Shown piece after piece: positions 48,699 through 59,546 of a stretch of DNA of 64,000 nucleotides. The notes below the pieces were generated by a model. That model was given only the letters and a program-made list of their open reading frames with translations. It was not told the DNA's origin and searched no databases. The DNA comes from Trochalopteron elliotii (taxonomy: Eukaryota > Chordata > Aves > Passeriformes > Leiothrichidae): the NCBI GenBank assembly GCA_024734555.1, contig JANPWX010000653.1, positions 2,428,306 through 2,492,305 of the forward strand, given 5' to 3'. The translations under genes and the position numbers were made by a program. Numbering within the stretch: the first letter of the stretch is position 1; each line of letters starts with the position of its first letter.

Positions 48699-49020
48699 AT
48701 ATGCAAATATCTGATATGTAAATATCAAATAAGCATTCATATGTATACATACAAATTACTGCGAGTAACAAGCACAGATGTTTGACTTAGAGATTCACAG
48801 GTTGATATGATTATCTCATGTAAATGAAGATAATTCAGAGCCTATTCCCCATCCCGAATATGAGGATTTACATTTGGAGTCACTCTTGTGAAAGCAGGGG
48901 CCTTTCTCTTATTTACACCCTGGCAGTCATGACCAGAATCTGCCCCATCCATAGCACAGAGGAGTGAAAAATGAGATGCAAATCTCAGCTCGTTTCACTG
49001 CTGTGTGGATGCAAATGTTA
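48699..49020. promoter_or_regulatory. Cluster of three perfect POU octamers
   Basis: ATGCAAAT occurs at 48701-48708, 48976-48983 and 49009-49016. Only about five or six other perfect octamers were noticed in the rest of the window. The first sits in a 13-bp near-duplicate pair (48699-48711, 48714-48726), and the second is flanked by GAG and CTC to give an extended palindrome. A near-octamer ATGTAAAT lies at about 48819. OCT/POU proteins bind this word. Whether this cluster is used is unknown. Confidence 0.35.
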
Positions 49021-52000
49021 TGTGGAGTAAAAGTGCTCCGACATCATCCTGCCTTATCAGAGCTCCCTACAAACCCTGGATTTATGAGCTGCACGTTAAG
49101 CCCCATGATTTATGATGCTTTCTCTGCTCAGGTTTGCTGCTTTGCCCCAGGGACCGTATCTGTATCCGTAGGCACTTTCTAAGATTTCTGTGCACCACCT
49201 AAACAAAATGCCCTTTCATGAGGCCAAATACATCACATCAGGAAAGCAACTGTATTTCTTTCACAACGGTTTAAGCTCCATCAGCTCTCTGAGGCTCAGT
49301 AGCAGCTTCTGGAAAATACTTAGCCCTGTGTATACCAGAGTGATAAATTAATACAGAAATGTTCTCCTAATTTAGAACTGCCCATGTTTCTGTCACTGGC
49401 CATAGGGCACCCTGACAGGAGCACAAGGCCCCTCTGTGTCACCATACTTAATGCAAAATAGGTAAACTCTGACGCAGGCTCTTTTCCAGCAGTGTAGCAG
49501 CTTTTTTAGCAGCTTTTTCCTTTTATTCACTCCTGTAGTGGCATTTTGATGCACTCAATATGTGTTCAGTGCAGGTCCAGGAGAAAAAAAAATTCAAGGA
49601 AATACCAACTCCCACAGGTTCTTCTGTTTTCATGCAACAGCACGCTCTAAATGGACCTAAGAATTAATCAGCATCTGTAGGAGAACTGCACCTCTCTTGA
49701 GTTTCCTTGGACAGAAATTACATACCTGGCAGAGAAAGGATCCTCTATCATATTTTCACCTACCACTTTATGTAAAGTGGGATTTTATTGGCATGTGTGC
49801 TGCAGCTCAGACTTTGTTTCAACAAGGCAACTGGGAAAATCAGCATTTTATCATTAATAGCCATTACCATTGCTTTGAAATTGTATCTGTGTTATGTGGG
49901 AGGTGCACGCCATATCCAAAGATGGAAGAAACTCAGAAAAACAATATATGTGCAGCAGAAAAAGAAAAGATAAGGATAAAGATTTTTTTTCTGTCATTAA
50001 GCACTGACACACCTTTTTGGTTGAAAGGGAGAAATATAAATAAATTTCTTCTAAAAAATAATCATCTATCTGGGCACTAGCCCAATTTTCCAGTGCCTCA
50101 TATTTATAGCCTGACTTACAAGCTATTTGTGTCTTTTTCATTACAAATGCCCCAGCTTCTGGGGGCCAAAACCTTGACTAATAAAAATAACAATGATGAT
50201 AAAAAGTTAATGATGGGCTCATTTTATTTGTAGATTGCATCCCTATTCCCTACCACTTGCTCATTTTGGGCAGCATCCAGAATTGCACTCAGGGACCTAA
50301 AATGAAGCTATAGAAGAGTTTAAGGTCTTATTCTGCAAAGAACAATCCAAACCCAATCCTCTGAAAGGCATTAGTTATTTTAATAGACTTTATTTTTCTG
50401 ATGAAAATATCCTTAAGCTGTTTTTTAAGGGAAAGGTGGGTCTAGAAATTGTGTTCTTCTATCTTCACTGAATGGGTGGTATAACTAATAGTTGTAACAA
50501 AAAGGTGAGCAGAGGAGAAAGGGTCAAACATCTTTCCACAGAAAACAGGGATCCTGCCACCTGCACTGAAATTATTTGATCTTAGTGCCTGCCTAAAGAA
50601 AAAATTCAGACTCTGAACTCATTTCATGTAGAGACAAAATGGTAGGCTTTAATTATTATCTACTTCTGCATTAAAAAAAGACATTTTTTTTTCTTTCCTT
50701 TGGCTCAGATATTCCCCCACCTACTCTCAGTAAACATCTCAGTAGTAGAAATGCAGGGTTCACTCAGTATCCCATGTTTTATCATTTTCAGGTGTTACAG
50801 CTCTAAATATCCAAATGCCCACATTTCCTCTCTAGAAATTCCTTCAGTAACAGAGACCTGTGAAGGTGAGGTCCAGCTCTGCTGCAGAAATCCCAGCCAG
50901 GTACAATCCAGCCTGCACTGGGTTGAACTGTAAAAAATAAATAAGCTTTTCCTTCTCTGACAGACAGAAACCTTTTGTTCTAGTCCAGAAAGGACAAGGA
51001 ATTCCCGCCATTGTTTCACGCTTCCCCCTTCTTTCTTCTTTTTAAGTCCATTTTTCAAAAAGTAATTTTGAAATGTTCTGGGAAATGTAGGGGGTAGTGG
51101 TGCTAATCTATCATCCTCTTCTGATAACATTTAATTAAAAACCACAGCTATTAGTCATCTGCTACCCCACCACCAGGGCAGACCTGACAATATCCTAACA
51201 CACTGGTGAAAGAAAAATTGAGAAGATTCTTTTTCATTTTACTTTATTGTACCAGCAGGGGAGCACAACATATAATTTAAGGGAGGGCAAAGGCAGATTC
51301 TTCTGCCAGTTTCTCAGGAGGTTAATCCAGCATTTTTTCTAAATGAGGGTTTTTTCTGCTGTTGTTTGTTAAATGTCGTTGGTTTAAAAAAAAAAAATCC
51401 AAACCAGGAACAGCTACCATGGAAGAAAGCTCTTGTGTGACCAAGATGTCATCCTCCCAAAAAGAACCTCTATAACCAACATTTTTGGCCTCTGCAAGGG
51501 TTAGACTTTTCCCTCAATGGAATGGGAAACCAGGAATTATTAGGTTTAAGTGCAGTAGGGAGTATTTCTGAGACCAAATTGTTAAGTTTCCCATGGACTG
51601 ATGACATCTGGGCTCAGCTTGGCCCATCTGCTCTTAAACCTGTCTCTTCCTATACTTGAAGATGCCTTTGCTAAACCAGACTTGATGGCTAATGATGGAA
51701 ACAGCTGAACCCTTGAAGAGAGGCTCAGTGATCCCCTCCCCTCTTGGTAGAATCTGACGAGGTGCTGGAACTTGCTGTTCCTGTCACCTACCCTGGTATG
51801 TGGGTGTAGTTTGAGGCTGCTATAAAAAGAAATTCTAGTTTTACTTTACTCACACAATTGCCAGATCAGCTCAGCATTCAGCTTTCAAGAAGAAGCAAAA
51901 ACAGTCAGCAAAGTGTGGCCACAACCACACATCCCCTGGAAGACAATCCCTGCAATAGCTGGAATGGGAATGAGTAGCTACCTACAATTACTTTTATTAT

Positions 52001-52514
52001 GAGTCAAGCTTGGGTTCAGGCTACTGACTTGTAACCTATCATTAGGAGCAGATTTCACTGCCTGTACTGTCTACAGCATTCAGTCCTTACAGAAACAGGA
52101 TGGAAGATCCCAACAGAGACAAAGCCCCTTGTTCTCAACACGCTGCATAAAGGTACCAGGCTGAAGTGTGAGGCTTACCTGTATTTCCCAAGTTGCCAGA
52201 GGAGTTTCGTGAACAGGAGGCCATGGTTTCCTAAGTCTAGTCATCATATGACCAGTGCAAGTAAAAAAAATGTGAGCTCTGAGAAATTCCATCCTTTCCT
52301 TCTCTCTCGGGTGAAGATTCCCTGATGTGTCCTAAAATTGTGCTCCTCCTACCAACTTCTCCCCTGATGAGAAGATGATGAGGCTCTTCTGTGTGCAGAA
52401 ACACAGTTTTTAGGAAACTTCTAAGACCTTGGTATCTTCAAGACCTTTGCAAACATTTCAAGCATTGGCTGAAGCAGGCAAGAGGATTCAAAAGTTATTA
52501 TTGATGAGAAGGGG
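49021..52514. other. Gene-free unique DNA
   Basis: No exon or mobile element recognised. 49040-49170 keeps a few CpGs and may extend the octamer block. Frames of up to 127 codons (49697-50080) lack domains. An A-run of 12 lies at about 51386-51397. Confidence 0.5.
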
Positions 52515-52560
52515 TTTAAAGAGGGCCAGTAAAGGCCCTCTTTAAAGTAAAGAGGGCCAG
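52515..52560. repeat. Perfect 13-bp hairpin plus direct copy of one arm
   Basis: TTTAAAGAGGGCC (52515-52527) and GGCCCTCTTTAAA (52534-52546) are exact reverse complements around AGTAAA. TAAAGAGGGCCAG (52548-52560) then repeats 52517-52529 directly. The order arm, inverted arm, direct arm is what a double template switch during replication leaves. No repeat family or regulatory function is suggested. Confidence 0.93.
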
Positions 52561-55500
52561 ACAAGATCAATATTAAAAAAAGTCATCAAGAGAAAGGGAT
52601 GGTAGTGACACTGAGGGTTTCCCAGAGTGCCAGGAATGGTATCTTTTTCCATATGTCTATTTTGACCAAGTCCAAAATCACAGCAACAGACAGTTCACCT
52701 TGTGTGAGAGTCATTAACCCACAAACCAACAGATACCCTTCTTCTGTCTACTGATGCTGCTGAGAAAGGCAAGATTATAGCAAGAGCACACCATGTAAAA
52801 CTACCTCGGGGATGTGTCTCTGAGCTGGTGTCACACCTTTGGCTTCAGTGCAGACACACCTGAAAAGGTTTTTGGAGCCTGAGGGTCTCTGAGGCCCAGC
52901 CCAGCCCATGGCATGAGGAGTGCAGGGCAAAGGCAATTCCTGCATCTCAAGCACATCACAACAGGTAATTGACTTTGTACCCTTTGGGACTCCAAGCTCC
53001 TATGAAAACATTCCACCCAACTGTGGGCTAAAGATTTTGTTTAAATGCAAAATACTATGATTTGAATGTGCAAATTTTTTTCCCGTGTAGAAAAAGACAT
53101 AATTACACATCCAGCATTTGCAATTTGCAGTCTTCAGTTTTAAGTGTATCAAATCTTTATGGACATGAAGCAAAGACTTTAAGCTCACAGATGTCCTATT
53201 ATGGACACAATTCTGCCAACATATTGGTTTTCAGAGATACTTCATTATTATTTAACCAACTCCAAGTCTTAAATGGGAAAAAGGTGAAGAGATGTGTTCT
53301 GTGTTTATTTCTTTTCTTCATTTGTTAGAGTGTGTGGTTTGGTTTGGTTAAGAAAGTAGCTATAATGAGATGAGACCACAGACCACTGGTTAAAAAGCTA
53401 AGAATAATCATGCTAATGTTTTATTCATGTGGGAATGTTAGTTCAGATGCAGCTGTAATTACAGTACCATCATCATCTAGTGGCCTGGAAACGCAAATGT
53501 TCTTCCTGACATGTGGAATAATGGAAACCAGCTTGGTACAAACGCTGCTAACCAATACCCAGACACAATCTACACTCATCTCATGGCCCCTGGGGTGCTC
53601 TTCCAAAAGGCATCAGTCACTGCCACTCACACAAACTGTTGAAGACAGAGCTGCATTTTTCTCCATCTCCAGGCCTAAAACAGATCACACAGCATCCCAG
53701 GATTGAAAACAAATAAACAGGCAGCTAACCTCACTGACACCACAACAAATGTTGGGAGCAAAAGTTGGATGTTGGGGAGGTTTCCTTGCGCCCACCTTTG
53801 CCTGGAGAGTGTGTGGAGCTGACAAGGATGCTGGGCAGCAGGAGCTGTGCTTTCACAGCTGTATGGACTGTCCTGTGGGCAGCCCTGGCACAGGGAATCC
53901 CTTCTGCTGAATGGCAGAGCTCGTATTTAGCTGCACCTGGTATAACCTCTCCTCCCTCGAGAACAGCTTTGAGCAGCACAACAGGCAGGAGCTGCTTGGG
54001 ATCATTCTTCTCTGCAGCTGCTTTTTCATAAATAGCAAGAAAGCAAGGAGCAGAAAATCCTCTATTGTTTGCCCCTCTCTTCGCATTAAACTGAGAATTA
54101 AATTAAATTTTACATTCGCCTACAATGTTTCAGAGGCTGTGCTTCTGCTTTCCTGAAGACCTGACTTAAACAGTGGCTGCAATTGAGAAGATTCTGTGTC
54201 AGGAAGAATGTACCAAGCTCCAAAATCTCTGTAAAACTTCCTTTTCTCACTGGTGCTACACAAAAATCCCCAGACAATGACCAGCTTCCTGGCAAGCTTA
54301 TTTTTTTATAAACCATTTGGACCAAAACTTTTTCATCTCTACACATCTACTATCTGTGTCTTAAAAATGCACGTAGATCATAAAATTTATGGTAGTGATT
54401 TTCTTTTTACTCCATGTCCATGATTCAGTAAAAACTTATCCATTTTTCAACAGAACATACTCACAGTGTTTCGGGGAGGAAGATCCAGGTTTTAAATGTT
54501 GTACATCACAAAAGTTGGGAGCCAGGCAGAGAGTTCAGACTTACACTGGAACAACTTTCAAGAGCTGGTTGAGACTCATGTGTAATAAAGGCACTCCAAG
54601 CTGCTTGGGAAAACATATTTGCATTCTGCTAGGGATGTCAACATATCTAAATTACATTCTGTAAGGAATGTAAATAACAACCAAAATACTAAAATAATAA
54701 CCATAATCCCAAATCAGAATGTCATCTCAGGAGCATAAAACCACAAAAACACAAAAAATAAAAGTTCTAAGTCCAACAAAAAATTTGGTTTTTTATTTCT
54801 GAAAATAAAACCAGCATTTTGCTACAATGGTAATCCCAAAACAAATTTTCATTTAAAATGCTACAATCCAGAAAACCTGAATATGTTGTTTGAAATAGAA
54901 AAATATTCCCTGAAGAAAAAAGTGTGTGCTCACAACACTCTCTAGTGTTTCCTCCACAAGAGACCAGCCTGGCACTGCCCTGTGATCCAGCAGGAATATT
55001 TTGGTGAGGGGTGTTTCAGCCAGTTTGATGGAGTGTGCAAGGGAAGGGCTCCTCTGTGTATTGGCTGCTTCATTAGTATTTGTTGGTCACCTGCTGTGCC
55101 TGGAGACTTTGTTCTCTGGGTGGACAGGAAAGCCACAGTCATTCAGTTGTCACTGCAAATTTCTTGCCTAACAGTTGCAGTGTTTAATTGTCTTAATTTC
55201 TCAGGAGTAGAGGGCCAATACTTAATACAACCAGTTAAAGGAAATAATTAGTATAGCACTTGTTAATCACAGGGTGTGTCAAATAGAAACTATGGCTCTC
55301 ATCACTCTCCTAAAACTGATGATGTGGAGGGGAAGACAGCATCTCTGGTCTTTACTGCAAAAGAAATAACCACAATGGAGAGCCTCTGAAACAGGTAAAA
55401 AAAATTATACAACAGGATGATGTTTTGCTGGGGCCTCCTATGCAAAGGCAAAGGTTTTGACTGTTTTCTTTCATGTGTGTATTCAATAAATTATAATCAG

Positions 55501-55794
55501 AGAGTAACATTATTTTTGGCACAACAATACTTCTAATTGTGCTTTAGACTATTAGTTTAGGGAGAGAACATAGTCTTTCCTTACAGACTTCCAGGACACA
55601 CTGAGATACTCAGTTCTCCTTTCCTTTAGCACTACTGCCCTCATGTCTGTGCTGAAGGGGATGCACCTCCTTCCCACAGTTGCCTTGATCAACACATTGA
55701 CTCTCTTCCAAAACAGCCTTCTCTACTTTGAGGAAATTCTGATTTCTATTAGAAGACTCCAAAGTCTTGAGCAGAATCATGCCCCTGGTTATTT
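52561..55794. other. Gene-free unique DNA
   Basis: No exon recognised. Frames are all under 100 codons. 54660-54910 is very A-rich. A POU octamer is at about 54614-54621. Confidence 0.55.
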
Positions 55795-55850
55795 CACAGA
55801 ATCACAGAATACTCTGAGTTGGAACAGACCCAGAAGGATCACCAATGCCA
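55795..55850 (-). mobile_element. CR1 LINE, 3'-terminal fragment
   Basis: CACAGAATCACAGAATACTC followed by TGAGTTGGAACAGACCCAGAAGGATCACC is the reverse complement of the last 55 bp or so of a CR1 3' end. Very short, with an approximate right edge. Confidence 0.78.
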
Positions 55851-57087
55851 TCCCAAGAGTGTAAAGAGATGAAGGAAGGGAGGGATAGTTTAGAGTAGCT
55901 GTTTCAGAATACAGCCCAGACAAGGGAAATGCAGCTCTGCCTGGGCAGACAAACTCTCATCCATAGCCTAAATGTTATCCAGATTTAATGTTTTCTGATT
56001 CTTTTGGCAGCTGGGATGACTGTTCTAATATTTTGAAGTAAGACATCCATGTGAGAACTTGGAACTGATGGTGACAGCTACACTGTGATCACACTGTGCT
56101 AAAATCTCAAAAAAAGGCTCATTTCACCTGCCATCATGAGGAATTAACACTGTCAGGGCAGCTTGAGGGTGAAGAAGAGCTCACAAAAGGCACCTGAATG
56201 TGAAGTACATCTAGTTCTGAGGAAAAGCAGTAGCTTCTATTAGCCTGATGTTGGGGAGAGCACATCTGGCATGCAGCATGGTTCCCCAGTGGAGGGGGAA
56301 GTGATAAGGGTACAGCATTGCTTGATAAAGGGCTTGATTCTTTAATGAATGCTGAATTATTCTTTTTCCTCATTTACCCTTTGGACTTGCAGACCCTAAA
56401 ATCCCCTTGGTTGTGCTGGAACTTTCTTCAACAATCTTGACTGAACCAGCCAGCATGGACCTTTCTTCTTCCAGAGGAATGTGAGACACCCATGCAAAGG
56501 CACAGTTAGCTACTGGGTTTCCAGCAAGGCATTCAGATTGGGAAGATTCAGATAACAACTTGAGGCACAAAGAGCTCCAGGAGTTCCATTTATGCTCTTT
56601 GAATATGCAATGCACTTATGTTGACCTTGCTGATCTAGTTAGAAGTGAAGGGAATTCTTTTCTTTTCTTTTCTTTTTTACAGAGTTTTATGTATCATTAT
56701 GTCAAAAGGGAAAATTACAGCAGAAGAGACTCCTGAGCAATATCCAGAGCTACAACATTTTGTGATTTCAGCTGTTCTACTGCTGGAATTTGCTTCCACG
56801 CCTTACACACAAATAATATCAACCCCCTCATGTAATTCCCCCACCCCACAAAGGAGCTCAGGTTCCAGCTGTATTCAGCTTGGCACAGTTAAGCCCTCAC
56901 CATTTACTCCTCTCTTGGCTCAAGCAGCTGGGAAGGTCTGGACCTGTCCTTGTCATGAGTCAGAGCATTCACAGGGTTTTCATGTTACATCAGAAAACTC
57001 TGTAGTGACTCCAGTTGCTTTAGTGAGGCAATCTGGGCTCAGAGGAACCCACACCAACAGCTATACCCTACATGGATGTGCATGTAG
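55851..57087. other. Gene-free unique DNA between two CR1 tails
   Basis: No exon recognised. A 163-codon plus-strand frame (56645-57136) runs into the CR1 copy on its right and has no domain. A short CTTTT-type run precedes it at 56656-56678. Confidence 0.55.
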
Positions 57088-57410
57088 AACAGAACAGAAT
57101 ACTTTCAGTTGGAAAGGACCTGTGATGACCATCTAGCCCCACTGACCAATTCAGGGCTGAAATTAAATAATTTTATTAAGGGCATTGTCTAAATGCCCCA
57201 ATTACTGACAGGCCTGGGGCATTAACCACCTCTCTGAAAAGCTTGTTCCAGTGTTTGACCAACACCATGGTAAAGAAATGTTTCCTAATGTTCAGTCTGA
57301 ATCTCCCCTGGTATAGCTTTGAACCATTCCATGCATCCTGTTACTGGATCCCAGGGAGAGGAGCTCAGCAATCCCTCTCCACTTGCCCTCCTCATGAAGG
57401 TTTAGAGACC
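57088..57410 (-). mobile_element. CR1 LINE, 3' end (3'-UTR), about 320 bp
   Basis: The plus strand reads AGAACAGAATACTTTCAGTT, GGAAAGGACCTGTGATGACC, CATCTAGCCCCACTGACC, CTGAAAAGCTTGTTCCAGTG, AAATGTTTCCTAATGTTCAG and CTGAATCTCCCCTGG. That is the reverse complement of a CR1 3' end in correct order. The wording differs from the 21.6-kb copy and implies a different subfamily. 5'-truncated at about 57410. Confidence 0.93.
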
Positions 57411-57478
57411 AAAAGATGTATGTATACACATATATGTATAACTGTAACTATATAGGCATGCTTTTTTTTTTTGCAGCA
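57411..57478. repeat. TATG/TATA low-complexity tract with T-run
   Basis: Irregular GTATGTATACACATATATG sequence followed by a T-run of about 12 (57462-57473), directly against the truncated end of the minus-strand CR1 copy. Simple sequence. Confidence 0.75.
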
Positions 57479-58054
57479 GTAGATGGATTTATTTTTCTGA
57501 ATAGAAACATTTCATGCTGACTATTAAAAAATCTTCTATGGCTATCTAGCTCCCAGTGATACCTCCATTATTATTCAGAAAGGTAACAGCAGATATGGGA
57601 GCTAAAGGAAAAGAGTGAAGGCTGAGAGCTCTGAGCAGAAGGACCTGACTGCAGCACCCCTTTCCTGAAAGCAGGAGGGGAGATATCCTGTGCAATTCAA
57701 TGTCCACAGGATCTTGTAACTCTGACACAGGGAGCTCACCCCCGACACCAGTGCTTCCCTGCCCCAGTCTCTCCCTGAGCATCCCATCACCCCAGCTCCT
57801 GTAACAAATGATGCTCCCATTTCTCTCTCACACCAACAGAGCCAGTGTCAAAATCCTCCTGGCTATTCCCAGGCCCTTTCTACTGAGCTAATGCATTAAC
57901 AAAACTATTTCTTGCTTCTTTCATTTTCCCACTTTCTCTCCTGTTTTTAATTAAACACTCCCTGATTGTGAAAGTGGCCAGGGAGGGTTTCTTTGCCTTT
58001 CTGTAAAAAAGCCCGCCAAGAAAGTTTCCTTAATCTCTCACCAGTGTAAAATAA
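57479..58054. other. Gene-free unique DNA
   Basis: No exon or repeat recognised. Minus-strand frames of 72-78 codons between 57546 and 57820 have no recognisable content. Confidence 0.55.
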
Positions 58055-58200
58055 TCTTTCATTATGCCAACGAGAAAGCTTCAAAGTTTTAATTAATTTG
58101 TCTGCTTACATAAGCATAACAATATTAGTCATGTTGGCCTATAAATTGTAGTGACCAGTGTGGATATTTAATTAAATTAATGTCATTACTTTCAGAGGCA
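58055..58200. other. Candidate conserved noncoding element
   Basis: TAATTAA cores occur at 58090-58096 and 58168-58175, with ATTA words in between and after (AATATTAGTC, AAATTAATGTCATTAC). One CpG lies near 58071. Unique, non-coding sequence. Paired homeodomain cores spaced about 78 bp apart in a constrained-looking block suggest an enhancer, but AT-richness alone could produce them. Confidence 0.27.
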
Positions 58201-59490
58201 TGAAATATATTCCACCACATGCACTCTCTACTCAATACTTCTCCTCCTTGACTCCCCCTCAATATTTTGTGGCCTACATAGGTGGGTTCAAAGCCGGGCC
58301 CAGTAGAGGAGCTTACCAGCCAACCACTTATAAATTAACAGCCATGTTTGGAAAAGGTATTCTTTCAGAGAGGCAGGACCCCTTCACATACCCTACAAAC
58401 CAAATGAAACAAGAAACCATAGGGATATGGGGGTAGTGGAGGAATGAATATGCCCACATATAAAAGATACTCCTTGCTGTCTGTGACTTGTGAAATATTG
58501 TACAAACACAACTTTGGTTTGCTATTGTAGCAATTTACTGGTGCTTAATAAAATATTTGTTCGTGTGATGACGTCTATAACAATTCATGGGCTCATTTAA
58601 TCATGGAAATGGAGGGCTCAAAAGAACCTTGAGAGATCAGTTACATCCCCTGGTCCTCTCTTGAGCTGTATAATAAACAATAACAACACGAGAAGCAAAA
58701 CCAAAATGTGTAGAGAGAGTGGGCATAGTTTAGAGTTTGGGATCCTTCTGAGTTAGAGGTTATCACAGATAAATTGTCCTTGGAAAATAACTCCTCTTAT
58801 TTGCCACATGCTTTAGTTCAGCTGTAACTCATACCACATGAATTAAAGCTTTGACTAATAATTCTGATGTTCTTCTTACTGAGGCTTTCAGAGTGTGTAC
58901 TTAATGACTAAAATGTGTTTATTTAAAAATGACATAGCAGAGCCATGACAGCCTTTTGTAAACTCCAACAACCAGTCTGTTTTGCTGCCTGCAGTTCAAA
59001 TAAAGAAATTGCCTTCCGAAGCAGACAATAACCTTTGGTCCCTGCAGCACATCTCAGAGAAGAAATTACTTTATATTACATACACACAGCACCACCACAC
59101 CATGGACTCATCTAAATCAACAACTGCTGAGCTCTTTTGGTCAGAGGTGCTATGGCCTAATGCAGGTTTTCCAGTAATTTCATACTGGGAGCACAACTTC
59201 TGTGTGTGTCACTGGCTCCTGAGGACACAGATTTTTGTGTTTGCTAAACCTGGGGCATGTCCCTGCAAGGGTGGAACCAGTGCTGTGCAGGGGTGTGCTG
59301 CAGCCTTGGCTGTGTCATCACCCCTCTCATTCCCTGCCCCACATCCAAGGCGTGCCAAAGGTGGAATGTTCCCTGAACCTGAAGGGAAGTGCCAAAAGCC
59401 ACCCACACAGCAGCTGGGGAGGACACAGGCTGTGGACAGAGCCACTGAGGTCACCAGTGCTCAGGTGACGTGGGTCTGTGCCAGTGCCAG
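58201..59490. other. Gene-free DNA with one doubtful CR1 trace
   Basis: No exon recognised. 58599-58652 faintly resembles a minus-strand CR1 or LTR end and is listed separately. The 178-codon frame at 58982-59518 has no domain and ends in the degenerate hexamer repeat. Confidence 0.5.
58599..58652 (-). mobile_element. Possible decayed CR1 3' end
   Basis: AATCATGGAAATGGAGGGCTC, then AGAACCTTGAGAGATCAG and CATCCCCTG, is spaced like the reverse complement of a CR1 tail, but substitutions are many and no second diagnostic motif follows. It could be coincidence. Confidence 0.35.
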
Positions 59491-59546
59491 ACGTAGATAC
59501 AGATGTAGATGTGAATAGAGATGGATAAGGATGTGGATACAGATGC
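59491..59546. repeat. Degenerate GATRNA hexamer repeat
   Basis: About nine imperfect units of the type GATACA, GATGTA, GATGTG and GATAAG in register, with roughly one substitution each. An old, interrupted microsatellite. Confidence 0.82.

Noticed and set aside
56645..57136. 163-codon plus-strand frame
   Set aside because: Its end lies in antisense CR1 sequence and its start follows a T-rich run. No domain.
58982..59518. 178-codon plus-strand frame
   Set aside because: No domain. Its 3' end runs into the degenerate GATRNA repeat, and strongly overlapping minus-strand frames show the region is simply stop-poor.
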